Source of the DNA: Manis javanica
Lineage: Eukaryota; Chordata; Mammalia; Pholidota; Manidae
Assembly: GCF_040802235.1 (NCBI RefSeq)
Contig: NC_133166.1
Span: 117,814,991-117,878,990, forward strand
Direction of reading: 5' to 3'
DNA length: 64,000 nucleotides
In this document: positions 9,651-19,815 of the stretch, in pieces
How positions within the stretch are numbered: the stretch's first letter is position 1
Layout of the letters: the number at the start of each line of letters is the position of its first letter
Position numbers and translations under genes: made by a program
The notes under the pieces: model-generated
Databases searched by the model: none
Seen by the model: the letters and a program-made list of their open reading frames with translations, nothing else
Told to the model about the DNA's origin: nothing

Positions 9651-12600
9651 TGAACGGGAGATGCGGAGTTTCAAGGGATCAGAGGGATGAAGTGTGGTAG
9701 AGTAGACAGCGTCTTGGGCTGTATCCAAAGGACTCTGGGTTGTGACTGATGGGTCTTGGGTGTCCAGAGAAGGTAGGTCCTGGATGTTTGGTTTCAACCT
9801 GGAGATATGAATCCAAGGGGTGACAGAGTTATCAGGCAATGAGAGCTTAGCAGCTGAGGGGGTGCAGAGAATGACTGAGTGTGGACCTTCCCATTTTGGG
9901 GTGAGAGGGGGCTTATTTTCTGGAGGCTTATAAAACACTAGTTGACCGGGTCGTAAGACAGGAGGGTTTTGGGAAGTGGATGGATCCGGGAGGAGCCAAT
10001 CCTGATATTTCCATAATTCGGTGTGGAGGAGAAAGAGTAGCAGAAGGGCCATGTTGGGAGGAATTGGTCCTTTGTGGGGAGGGAGCCCCAGGGGTAAAAT
10101 TGGGCGGCCGTACATGATCTCAAAGGGTGACAAGAAGGAAGGTTTCTTTGGGAGGGCGCAAATGCGGAGTAGAGCTAAGGGAAGTCAGCGAACCCAGTCA
10201 AAGTGTAATTCTAGAGATAGCTTGGTCAGGATGTCTTTTAGAGTCCTATTGGCTCTTTCTACTTTTCCCGAAGCCTGTGGTCGATAAGGACAGTGTAGAT
10301 GCCAGGGGAGTGAGAGCGACTTGGAGAGGTTCTGAATGATTTGGGCAGTGAACTCAGGGCTGTTATCTGATTGGAGGGAAGTGGACATCCCGAACCTAGG
10401 AAAGATCTGGGTGAGGAGGATAGAGGCAACCGCGGAAGCTCGTTTGTTAGTGGTGGGGAAAGCTTCAACCCATCCTGAAAATCTATCTACCAACACGAGT
10501 AGGTATCTGGTACACCGTATGGGGGGCATGTTAGTGAAGTCTATTTGCCAATCTGCGGCGGGGACATTACCCCTTGCTTGATGAGCTGGGAAGGGTCGGG
10601 CCTTGAGGGGGGTATTAGGGTTAGTGCGTTGGCAGATGGTGCACCTGTGGGTGATTTGGTTAAGTAGGGTTTTGTCTTCAGGAGAGAGAAAAAGGATTGT
10701 AAAAAATGGATCAAGGATTGGGGGCTAGGATGGAACAGATCGTGTAAGAAGCGAAAGAAGGACTCTTTGTCCTGGGAACAGGGTGTCTTGTGATAAGGCT
10801 AAAACCACAAGGGCAGATGGATCGTTGTCTGGTGCGTCTTCTGATAGGGCAACCGACCGGGCTACTCTGTCAGCTTTGTTGTTACCCCTTGTAATGGGGG
10901 AGTCATCCTTTTGATGTGATTTGCAGTGGTCTATGCCCAGTCGGTGTGGGAGTTGTGAAGCCTCTGTAAGTTTGGTAATTAAGGCTGAATTAGTGATGGA
11001 ATTTCCTTTTGTGGTGAGGAGGCCTCGTTCTTTCCATACTGCCGTGTGAGACAAGAGAATGTGGAATACGTATTTGGAATCAGTGTACAGTGTGAGAGAC
11101 GTGTCCCAGGCCAGGGTGCAAGCTCTGGTGGCTGCAATGAGTTCGGCCTGTTGATTGGTTGTACCAGGGGGTAGGGCTCGTGCCTCGATGATGTCTTCAA
11201 GGGAGACTACTGCGTATCCTGCGTAGTGGGTGCCCTCATGTTTAAAGGAGGACCCATCAGTAAACCAGATGAGGTCGGAGTGTGAGAGGGCTCCGTCGGA
11301 GATCGTGGAGTGGCACGGAAGGAAGTTGTGAAGGGCTTCCAGGCAGTCATGCGAGGGAGCATGAGGAGAGTGGGGCAGAGGAAGAAGAGTGGCCGGATTC
11401 AGGGGCGGGCAGGGGAGGAAAGAAATGTCTGGATTTTGGAGGAAAGAGGGCAGTAAGGTCAGGAGTCTGGAGGGAGGGAGAGTCTGTAAACTTTTGTAGG
11501 TTAAGAGGTCTTTTAGGTGATGTGGGGACAGAATGGTAAGGGGCGCCCCGAATGTCAGTTTATGAGCTTCCTTCTGCAAGAGCTGTCCAGTGGCTAATGC
11601 CCGTAGGCAGGGGGCCCATCCCCGAACTGTGGGGTCTAATTGCTTGGAAAGATAAGCTACTGGGGCAAAGGATGGGCCATAATATTGGCCTAGGACTCCT
11701 AGAGCTTGACTGGACCTCTCATGAATGTATAATGAGAAGGGCTTCGACAAATCAGAAAGATGGAGAGCTGGGGCTTCCACAAGGAATGTCGGGGTGAGGA
11801 TGATAATGGTTCTTCAGGGGGGCCCTTGCTGAGGTCCTATAGGGGTCTTGCCAACAGGGAGAAGTTAGGGATCCACACTCTAAAATACCCAGCCAGGCCT
11901 AGAAAGGAAAGGATTTCTGTCTTGGTTTTGGGAACAGGCAGGTCAGAGAGGAGTCGTTTTTCTGTCCAAGGTAATGGACTTTCTTTGTTGAGATAGAAGG
12001 AATCTGAGGTAAGTGACATAAGGGGAAGAGATTTGAGCCTTGACGGGGGATACCCGGTAACTTCTGGAAGCTAGAAGGTTAAGTAGGGAGGCAGTGTCAA
12101 GTTGAGACTGTTCCCACGAGGGACTGCAGAGTAGATCGTCCACGTATTGTAATAACGTGGACTCGGAGTGATCATGATGAAACTTGTTTGAGGTCCTGAG
12201 CTAGGACCTGTCCAAAAATATGGGGACTATCTCGGAAACCTTGTGGCAAAACTGTCCAAGTGAGTTGTTCAGAATGTCTTGTGTATGGGTCCGTCCAGGT
12301 GAAGGCGCAAAAATCTTGGGAGGAGGGGTCCAGAGGGATAGAAAAAATGCGTCCTTGAGATCTAGGACTGAGAAGTGGAAGGCCGAGGCAGGAATCTGCG
12401 GTAAAAGGATGTATGGATTTGGGACTAAGGGATGGATAGGGACGATGGCCATGTTGATGAGGCGAAGGTCTTGGACAAGGCGGAAAGATCCATTGGTTTT
12501 TTTAACAGCTAATATGGGGGTATTAAATGGGGAGTGAGTGGGTCTGAGGTAATTTTTGTTTAAAAGATCTTGAATGATGGGTTGAAGGCCTATGACGGCT

Positions 12601-13200
12601 GAAGTGGTTAGGGGGTATTGGGCCTGACAGATATACTGAGAGGGGTCACGTAATTTGATAGAGGCAGGGGGACATAGAGCCACGGAGGGGCTTGTAATGT
12701 CCCAAACTTTGGGATTTACAGGGTGTATGAGGGCGGAACTGGAGCTTTCATTGGGTAGAGGGGGGTCATCGGCTATGAGGGCCATCAGAAAGGGAGTACT
12801 GGGGGCTGTGGGACTGGATATAGTTATGGAAACATGGAGGAGAGAAAGGATGTCCCGTCCTGGTAAAGGGATGGGACACTGGGGCATAACTAGGAAGGAG
12901 TGGGAGAAAGGTATGGGATTGTCCTGGATAGTGCATAAAAGGGGAGGGGTTTTCAATGGGAAGATCTGTTTTCCTCCTACCCCGACTATAGAAGTAATGG
13001 CTGGCGTGGTAGGGCCCCAGTATTCTCGCAAGACCGAGAAGGTGGCTCCTGTATCTAGGAGGAAGGAGATGGGGCGACCGTCTACTGTTAAAGTAACCCT
13101 GGGCTCCTGTTTGGTGATGGAAATGGTCGGGCGAGAAGACCCCGGGCCCCATCCATCCTCCTCCGCCAGTCCCACTACAGCGGGCCTAGGATGGGGGTTG
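9600..13200 (-). pseudogene. Fossil pro-pol region of the provirus
   Basis: Recognisable parts in order on the minus strand: an aspartic protease with LLDTGAT, a reverse transcriptase with a MDDLL catalytic segment, an RNase H with FTDGSS and YTDSKYV, an integrase core with LVLVDRFSGWVEAF, and a GPY/F-type tail (KWEGPHSV). The GPY/F tail is typical of class I elements. The region is broken in several places. Confidence 0.9.
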
Positions 13201-14720
13201 TTCGTCCAGTCTCCCCTTCGGGTGGTTGGGCAATCAGACGCCCAGTGACCCTTTTTGTGGCATCTGGGGCATGGGGTGGTAGGAGGTCTGGGGGAGGGGC
13301 ATGCCCTTGACCAATGTCCTTCTTTTCCACACTTGAAACAAGCTCCTGGTGGGGGGGTTGTTTGTGGAGGGGCACCCAGGTTGTGGTTTTATCAGCTGGG
13401 CCAACATCTGAAAGTTGGCCTGATCAGCCTTTTGTTTACGGCGTTCTTTCTCCTCCTCCCAGTTATGGAAGACTTTAAAGGCCACTGTTAGGATCTCAGT
13501 CTGCGGGGTAGTGGGGCCCTGGTCTAACTTTTTGAGTTTAGCTTTAATGTCGGGATAGCTTTGAGCTAGGAAGTATGTCATAAGGACATGTCTTCCGTCA
13601 GGCATTTCTGGGTCCAGGCTGGTATACTGTAATAGGGCTTGAGTGAATCTAAGAACTTGGAGGGAGTTTCCTCCCTCCTTTGAATTATGTCTTGGAGCTT
13701 TTGAAAATTGACTACTTTACGAGCTGCCTTTTTCAGACCTGCTATTAAGCAGCAGGCGAAGATATCTCGAGAGCGGAGACCCACGGCGGTGTTATAATCC
13801 CAGTGTGGGTCTTGTTTGGGGACAGCGGTGAGGCCAGGGGGATAGGTGGCGTCAGTCCTGTGGGTTTCGGTAGCGTGCATTTGGGCGAAGTCCCAAACTT
13901 GTCTATGCTCTTCAGGAAGGAGGGTATTGGCTAGGAGAATGAAAATGTCATGATGTGTGAGGCTGTAAGACTGGAAGGGCCATTGAAACTCCCTGATGTA
14001 TGTAGTGGGATCAGTGGAAAAGGAACCAAGGCGTTTTTCAAGTTGGGCTAAATCCCTTAAGAAGAAAGGGACGTGAACTAGCACGATGCCTTCAGGTCCT
14101 GCCACCTCTCAGGGGGGTGGGGGCGATAATTTTGGGAGACTCTCGGGACCGAGTCTGAGGGGGACTGAAGGGTTCTGGCTCAGTCTGTCGGGGAGAAACA
14201 GGTGGTGAGGGCAAAGACGGAGGAGGCCCCGGGGACCTAGTTAAATGGGAGCTGAAAGGCTCAGGCTCAATCCACGGGGGAGGGGCAGGTGAGTGGGGCG
14301 AAGGCGGAGGAGGTGAGATGGGGGAGGAGATGGTGGGGGAGGAAGGGGGAAGGGCTGTTGTAGAAGGGGAAGGGAGTGGGCGGGAGGCCTCTGCGGGGGA
14401 GGAGGTGGAGGCCTCGGCTACTGCGGAAGAGGGTGGAGGGGCCGAAGGGGGAAGCCTGTATGGCGGAGGTTGGTCGGCCAGGTCAAAGGTAATCAAAGAG
14501 GGACTGGGAGTGTGTGGAGGGGAGGGAGGCGGCCTGCAGGCTAGGAGAACTTGGGGCGGGGAACAGGTGGCGCAGAGGCCAGGATTTTGAGCTAAGTGGC
14601 GAAAAGCCTCGATATAGGGAATCTCCTTCCATTGTTTCAGGCACTGGCAGTAGTTAAAAGAGATCGCGAGTGATGTTAGGATCAAGAGTTCCCCCTGCGG
14701 GCCATTGGTTGGTATTGTCT
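13180..14720 (-). pseudogene. Fossil gag region of the provirus
   Basis: A proline-rich N-terminal half is followed by a capsid-like part (REFQWPFQSYSLTHHDIFI) and a nucleocapsid-like part with CCHC-type motifs such as CPRCHKKGHWASDC. The order and composition are those of gamma-like gag. It is broken. Confidence 0.85.
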
Positions 14721-15419
14721 AGGGGGTATGTCGGCCAATCTTGGGAGCAGTATTTACGGAGAAGTTTTGGTCAGGGGTCAGGGAGAGGGTGGCTAGATAC
14801 TTGAGCAGGCATTCAAGGGGTGAATCTTTAGGGAGGGATGAGGAGGCTCCTATGGCTAAAGGACAGAGAAGGAGACAAACAGGGGAAGACGAAAGGAGAT
14901 CCTCAGACTGGGAGCAGACCGCAAGGAGACAAAGGGCGTCCCCAATGATCCTTGGTGGTCTGCGGAAACTCGTACACGAGTCGGAATTTCTTAGGAAGTG
15001 TGGGTCATCCCCCAGACTTCTCTAAGAAGGCAGAGTGCCGGAGTCACGAGGAACCTAGTACTAGGAATTTTCAGCAGAAGAAACAGAAGGAGGAAGAGAG
15101 GGGGAAAGGGAGCGTTCTCATCTACAAAGGAGTCACCTTGTTTATGGCTGTTGGAGGAGGGGCCCAAGGGGCCCCCCCGCAGCCGTGAAGGCCTGAGGCG
15201 GGGAGAGTTCGCTCCTCGTCCCGAGCATCAGGGCCTTGCCAGACGATCACGGTCAATGGTGCTGCGATAGCTTGGGGAAGAGCGGCCCACCCCGGGGGAA
15301 AACTTACCCAGAGGCCAAAGAGGAGTGGTGAGTGCGAGGAGCCAGCGCCAGAAAAAGAGAACGAGGGCAAGCTGCTGCTGGTGTCGGGGGAAGACGGGGC
15401 CCAGTTGGGGTGTCCCGTC

Positions 15420-15437
15420 TCTCGGGTTTTGGCACCA
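15420..15437 (-). other. tRNA-Phe-type primer binding site
   Basis: Directly after the 5' LTR the minus strand reads TGGTGCCAAAACCCGAGA. This matches the complement of the tRNA-Phe 3' end at 16 of 18 positions, the feature that defines the ERV-F group. Confidence 0.8.
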
Positions 15438-15438
15438 A

Positions 15439-15688
15439 TGAAAGAAAGGAGCAACACACAGCAGCAATTCAACGGAGAATTCCACTTTATTGGGGAAAAG
15501 TACTAGGTTATATAGGGAGGGACATAAGCTGACTGAGGTGTCACTTCAACGGGACTGGTGGCTATTGGCCAGGTGCTGGGATTGGGGGAGGGGGGCGAGA
15601 GGTGATTGGGCCTCGGGTGACGCCGCCGGGAACCGAAGACCAGGAAGAGAAGCAGGGAGTTAGCCATCTTACGGTTGGGGGCCCTTCA
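15439..15688 (-). repeat. 5' LTR of the provirus
   Basis: 250 bp, partner of 7,406-7,651, with the same TG/CA ends and an internal AATAAA on the minus strand. Confidence 0.95.
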
Positions 15689-15858
15689 ATATTGTTTGTT
15701 AAAAAGCATATATAACCTTGGGAAAGCTCTCCTCTACAGAATACTTTTCTTCTTCCGAAGGACTGTTTTCTGGGTAGCTGTCCTAAACCTAGGCTCAAAT
15801 AAAACTCTAGTAACTCTTTTCTGGAGTTTCACCCTAGCATTTTCTTTTCGTTGACATT
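15689..15858 (+). mobile_element. Right part of an older LTR interrupted by the provirus
   Basis: Read on the plus strand it has a TATA-like 'catatataac', an AATAAA at about 15,798 followed by an LTR-like 'actctagtaactcttttctgg' run, and a CA-type end near 15,857. It appears to continue from 7,270-7,405. The family is not identified; it is an old remnant. Confidence 0.4.
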
Positions 15859-15939
15859 TGTAAATGTTCACTACACGCGCAAGTACACGAGGTGTTTACC
15901 ACAGACGACTAATGGACTAATAATGATAGTGGGTCATTA

Positions 15940-16080
15940 ACAGCCTAGAAGCGACTGGAATCACCCTGACAGGAGCTCTTTACACCTTAGGGCCCCTCAT
16001 CTGTATAATGGAGGCAGTTCATGTACCTCACTCTACCTCTTGGGATTCTGCAGGACTACAGGAACCAATTCACTTAGTAT
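15940..16080 (+). repeat. Possible MIR fragment
   Basis: A weak match to the MIR 3' half ('cctcatctgtataatgga..cctcttggga'). It is degraded. Confidence 0.35.
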
Positions 16081-16297
16081 ACTTAAAACCGTGTTTCAAA
16101 TGTTAGCTAGCGTTAGCCCTTCTAGTAACCAAGCTGTTGAAAACGGAATCAGAAAGCTGTACCAAGGTGACCAGTCAAAAATCAAGCTCTATCAAAAGAC
16201 TCAGGTGGGGCACCTACGGTTTGATTCACGTTCCCGACATAGCTCCATACAAAGGACCTCCACCCAAGCTCAGCCCGAGCCCCGGTACCTGAGTCAC

Positions 16298-16400
16298 CTC
16301 CTGCGCCGGGACCCTGAGCACCAGGCCCGGAATGCGCGCTGGATGGCTGGCGGGGAATCAAGACGATGCCAGTGGAGGCTTCAGGAGTTTGGGGATCCAT
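16298..16400 (-). CDS. SLC3A2: SLC3A2 (4F2 heavy chain, CD98), first coding exon of the long isoform
   Basis: SLC3A2 is the type II membrane glycoprotein that partners light chains such as LAT1 in amino-acid exchange and also binds integrins. On the minus strand the exon encodes MDPQTPEASTGIVLIPRQPS and continues to GPGAG. It aligns with the long-isoform N-terminus of human SLC3A2 (MELQPPEASIAVVSIPRQLP). It is 103 nt, 34 codons plus one base, and ends at a GTGACT donor, so the phase also agrees. An upstream in-frame ATG at 16,442 exists, but homology favours 16,400. The remaining exons, including the membrane span and the amylase-like ectodomain, lie beyond the left edge; positions 1-16,297 are intron. 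The gene is head to head with SNHG1. Confidence 0.85.
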
Positions 16401-16776
16401 GGAGGCGTACCCTGCACGCGGGCTTGGGATGTGTGTGGGCAAAGGAGACTCGGAAAGGGTGTGGGGTCAAGCGGCCGATCGAGAAGGAGCGTCAGGGAAG
16501 ATCGGCGCAAAGACAGGCTTCAGTTACCTGGTCAAACAGGAAGCGCGCAGAAGAGACCCCCCTCGCCGCAGCACGGAAGACGCGCATGCGCGTCTTTTTG
16601 GCGCCTCAGCTCCTGGGGAAGCGCACTCGTCACCCGCCTTCCTAGGCATTCTCTACCCACAACCCCGAAGGCTCGCACGCCCTCTCCTTATGCGTCTGCG
16701 CCCGACATAGTCACGCCCTCAAATCCCGTGGGCCTCTGCGAGATGGTATTTAAGTGTCTACCTGCGCGCCTTCGGC
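16401..16776. promoter_or_regulatory. Bidirectional SLC3A2/SNHG1 promoter
   Basis: This CpG-rich interval lies between the SLC3A2 start codon and the SNHG1 start. It contains the palindrome GACGCGCATGCGCGTC (16579-16594), which includes a perfect NRF1-type site. A TATA-like TATTTAAG (16747-16754) lies about 30 bp before the inferred SNHG1 start. The divergent arrangement is known in human. Confidence 0.75.
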
Positions 16777-16988
16777 CTCATTTTTTGACGCTGCGTTAGG
16801 TAAGTGTGTTGTGCGTAGTACGTGGTTTTTCCTTAAGTGACCGTGTCAGCGTGGTGCACCTGGACCCTTCCTCTGTGTTACACCTACTTGTGTGGGCTGG
16901 AGGGGGTAAGAGATTTCGCCCTGGGCGCCTCGAAGCCGCAGGAAGCTCTAAATGACAAAATGGCGGCGGCGTGCCGTGCGCGCGGCCC

Positions 16989-17055
16989 TCTCTGTGATGA
17001 GAACCTTTTCACAGACCTGTGCTGAAGCCCGTGAGGATAACGTACTCTGAAGAGA
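16989..17055 (+). ncRNA. SNORD25: SNORD25 (U25) box C/D snoRNA
   Basis: C box GTGATGA at 16994 and D box CTGA at 17047 enclose the guide 'ccttttcacagacctgt' before a D' box. It matches human U25, which guides 2'-O-methylation of 18S rRNA. It lies in SNHG1 intron 1. Confidence 0.93.
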
Positions 17056-17278
17056 CGGGCCTTGCATCGCAGAAGTCCGACGCAGTCTCTGCCTCGGGAA
17101 ACTAAGCGTTTGCAGAATGGCCATTGCTGACCCATGTATGTCGTCTTGCCTGCAGGGTTCTGGCGCTCGTCCGAAGGCCAGCGAGTCGGGAGGAGCCCGC
17201 TCGTTATAGAGTACGTGCCCAAGGCCATCCTTTACCACTATTGCCCTGTTAACCGTAGGGAGGTGCTATGGGATGTGC

Positions 17279-17352
17279 TGCGGGGATGATAAAAATAATT
17301 GAACTCTCTCTTTCCGATGGATTAGTGGAGAAAACTTAAAATTCTGAGTAGT
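17279..17352 (+). ncRNA. SNORD26: SNORD26 (U26) box C/D snoRNA
   Basis: C-box-like ATGATAA at 17286 and D box CTGA at 17344, with a short terminal stem (CTGC/GTAG). It occupies SNHG1 intron 2, the position of U26 in the conserved order. The C box departs from RTGATGA. The name is based on order and general similarity; U26 is known to target 28S rRNA. Confidence 0.75.
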
Positions 17353-17616
17353 ACCGTCCCACATCGAATGCTGGTATTTATTTCTGAGACGTTAGGGCGC
17401 TAGTGTTAGACTGCAAGGTATAAAACTAAGTGGAAGGTGCTCTTCGGTTTTTTTCCCCCCAGATGTGGTTCGGGTCAAATGGGTTTACACCTTGGAGGAC
17501 GGGACAAGACACCTTGTGCAAACCCAGCGTTAGAGTGGTGCCGCAGGTGGGTACGCGATGATTTGCCCAGTAACAGATGGGAATTGGTTGCTTTGGAATT
17601 GCAAAATGCCCTGGCC

Positions 17617-17687
17617 ACTCCATGATGAATATAAAATGACAAGCATATGACTGAGCTTGAAGTGATGTCATCTTACCACTGAGAAGT
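17617..17687 (+). ncRNA. SNORD27: SNORD27 (U27) box C/D snoRNA
   Basis: ACTCC ATGATGA at the 5' end, D' box region 'atgactgag', C' 'agtgatg' and terminal D box CTGA then GAAGT. It is nearly identical to human U27, an 18S rRNA methylation guide. It lies in SNHG1 intron 3. Confidence 0.95.
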
Positions 17688-17970
17688 CGGTTGGGCTGTA
17701 CTCAAGGGTCTTTGAATGGCTATTCTTAAGGTACATACAATGCCTCCCTTTTTTGTCTCAGCATCTCATCACCAATCCAGAGGAATCCAGCTCTTTTCCA
17801 GGGTGAATACAGACAGGTAATTGTTAAAATGGGGGACTGCGGTGTGGTATCTCCAACGTTGTCTTTTTGCTCCTTCCAGCTTGTTCCTGTTGGAATGATA
17901 CCCCTAGAGAGGGAGAGCAACCCAGCAGTTCAGTTAGTTCCTTTGAGAACTAACTTCCCGCCCATATGCC

Positions 17971-18051
17971 ACTGTCAGATGATTTGAATTGATTATGCTG
18001 ATCCTCTGTGAGGGACGACAGTTAATAGCATGTTAGAGTTCTGATGGCAGT
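17971..18051 (+). ncRNA. SNORD28: SNORD28 (U28) box C/D snoRNA
   Basis: ACTGTCA and TGGCAGT form a seven-pair terminal stem around a GATGATT C-box region and a CTGA D box at 18041. The interior 'agttaatagcatgttagagtt' matches human U28. It lies in SNHG1 intron 4. Confidence 0.92.
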
Positions 18052-18482
18052 TTCTGCTAATTAAGAAATTTTATTCTGCCCCAACATTTTTAAATGATTA
18101 TTTGTTCCACTTTTGCAGGTTGTCCTGACGACAGTGTACACATCTTTCTTAGAGTAAGTTGCTTCTCCCAATACTGATCAATTAGCATATGTGTGAACTC
18201 ATTGTCCAAAGGATGGTTTTGTTATCTTGGTGATTTTGTTTTTGTTTAGGGTTGGGTTTTTAGTTTTTTTCTGTTTGGCTTAAGTGTTGTTTGGTGGCTG
18301 GTTTTTCTTGTTACAAGATACTTGATTGACCCATATAGCTTTCTGGTCCCTCTTGTTAACTTATCATTATGTTTCTTAATCTGATTTCTCCTAGATGCCC
18401 ATTGATCTGCCCAGGGTTGAACTGGAAAGAGTTGACAGTGAGTACTTAAACTCTGTTGGTTATAGCTTGCCCCAGAGTCCAA

Positions 18483-18610
18483 TGCCAATGAAGAGAGCAA
18501 ATATCCTGTCTTACCCCTGTTCTAGCCCCAGAGCCAGTAATGGTGAACCCACTGGGGCTCACTGGGAGAAAGGATGAGAACTTGTTCCATAAGGAACTGT
18601 CTGGGGTGTA
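18483..18610 (+). ncRNA. SNORD22-like second copy in SNHG1 intron 6
   Basis: It aligns over its whole length with SNORD22 at 19,690: C box ATGAAGA (18488), 'gtcttacc', 'ctgttctag', 'cccagagcc', 'gaacccactggg' and 'aaggaactgtctg'. The last base of the D box is changed (CTGG instead of CTGA), and many interior bases differ. It sits in its own intron between exons 6 and 7. It is probably an old duplicate of U22 that is now inactive or diverging. Whether other mammals share it is unknown to me. Confidence 0.75.
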
Positions 18611-18815
18611 CAGCAAGTGCTATCTATCGGCATTATGCTTAGCTTTTCTTGACTTAACCATTACCTATAGTGAGAAGAGTTTCAGCTGTTTTAAGTACTC
18701 AACTGAGCACATGATCCTCTCATGCAGGAGCAGCTTGTTTCTGTACGCTACTGACAAACTTCTGGAATTGAAAGGTTAGTTGATTCATGTCTGGTTGATG
18801 CCACCAAGTAGGCAG

Positions 18816-18881
18816 TTTCTGTGATGAATCACACTAGCTCACTATGACTTACAAATGAAAACAAGTGAACACCTGAGAAAC
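18816..18881 (+). ncRNA. SNORD29: SNORD29 (U29) box C/D snoRNA
   Basis: C box GTGATGA at 18821 and D box CTGA at 18873, with the conserved 'actagctcactatgac' segment of human U29, a 28S rRNA methylation guide. It lies in SNHG1 intron 7. Confidence 0.93.
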
Positions 18882-19040
18882 TGGAGAAGATGAGTGGTTT
18901 GTTGCTATGTTTAAGAAGTGCTTGACACCCACGACGTTGTCTTTCCCTAGGCACCGTGACTGGTCACCTGCTTGTTTGCTTAATGGTGAGTGACTTCTAT
19001 ATGTGGTGCATGCAGCATATTGGATAGAAGTCTTGGGGCC

Positions 19041-19112
19041 TGTACATGATGACTTAACATTGAATCTCGTTCGGCTGATTACTTGCTGTTGAGACTCAGA
19101 AATCTGATATTC
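19041..19112 (+). ncRNA. SNORD30: SNORD30 (U30) box C/D snoRNA
   Basis: C box ATGATGA at 19046, the guide 'gaatctcgttcgg' before a D' CTGA, and D box CTGA at 19104. It matches human U30, a 28S rRNA methylation guide. It lies in SNHG1 intron 8. Confidence 0.94.
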
Positions 19113-19347
19113 CCGAGAATGTTGGTTTAGGTGGGAGCAGTTTTTAATGCAGGTGGTAAACATTACTAACTCTGTCTTGTTTATTTCAGATCCAGCACTT
19201 TGTCTGGAGCCCAAGAATGATTTCAGGTAAATAACCTTTACAACACTGTTGTCAATTTAGTTTGGCCTGGATAGCTATGAAAAGATAATGGCTTGATCAA
19301 AGTCATCTGTCTCTGGCCACTACTAAGCCACCTGTGACAAGTTCCCA

Positions 19348-19418
19348 CTTAGCAATGATGAATTCAGTACCGCCCCAGTCTGATCACTGTGACTGAAAGG
19401 TATTTTCTGAGCTGTGAG
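19348..19418 (+). ncRNA. SNORD31: SNORD31 (U31) box C/D snoRNA
   Basis: C box ATGATGA at 19355, the guide 'taccgccccagt' before D' CTGA, and D box CTGA at 19407, with a terminal stem CTTAGC/GCTGTGAG. It matches human U31, a 28S rRNA methylation guide. It lies in SNHG1 intron 9. Confidence 0.94.
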
Positions 19419-19689
19419 TTTGCCTTGAAGTAGAAGGTGACAATGACAGGAAGTCTTTTTGAGGTACTCATCAGGCATTAGGAAGGTTTTTTTGGACTAG
19501 CTGGTGGTTTCTGTATGTGCTGAAACCTGTACAAATGTACCTTACCTCCAAATACCAGTGACTCCTGGGAGTCACAGAAACTTAGTTCCCGATTATTCCT
19601 TTGTAGGGAAACCAAGCCATACTTCGGGTCAGCTCCATCCTCAAGCTACGGGTGAGTAAAGTCAAATACAAGTTGACCAAGTTAAAACT

Positions 19690-19815
19690 TCCCGGTGAAG
19701 AAATGTTCACATGTCTTACCTCCTGTTCTAGTCCCAGAGCCTGCAAAGGCGAACCCACTGGGACTGGCTGGGGGAGGAGAGGAAAGTTTGTTCCAGAAGG
19801 AACTGTCTGAGGGAT
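19690..19815 (+). ncRNA. SNORD22: SNORD22 (U22) box C/D snoRNA
   Basis: C box GTGAAGA at 19695 and D box CTGA at 19807 enclose a 126-nt RNA that matches human U22 closely ('cacatgtcttac', 'cctgcaaaggcgaaccc', 'aaggaactgtctgaggga'). U22 is needed for 18S rRNA processing rather than methylation. It lies in SNHG1 intron 10. Confidence 0.94.

Larger units (their letters stand above)
7406..15688 (-). mobile_element. Class I (gamma-like) endogenous retrovirus, ERV-F/ERV-Fc-like provirus
   Basis: An 8.3 kb provirus on the minus strand is bounded by two LTRs of 246 and 250 bp that begin TG and end CA. Flanking bases ATATC and ATATT look like a target-site duplication with one change. Order on the minus strand is LTR, primer site, gag, pro-pol, env, purine tract, LTR. 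The primer site fits tRNA-Phe, as in the ERV-F group. The integrase tail and the CX6CC motif of env are gammaretrovirus-like. About ten substitutions and two small indels separate the LTRs (about 4%), suggesting an insertion several to perhaps a dozen million years old. It is broken, with roughly ten interruptions over gag, pol and env, and is a fossil. It lies in SLC3A2 intron 1 in the same direction as that gene. Confidence 0.92.

Noticed and set aside
14318-14590. Gly/Glu-rich plus-strand frame
   Set aside because: It is the antisense of the proline-rich fossil gag region; low-complexity composition explains it.
16040-16645. 201-codon plus-strand frame across the SLC3A2/SNHG1 promoter
   Set aside because: It is antisense to the SLC3A2 first exon and CpG-rich promoter. 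The minus strand has the homologous coding exon.
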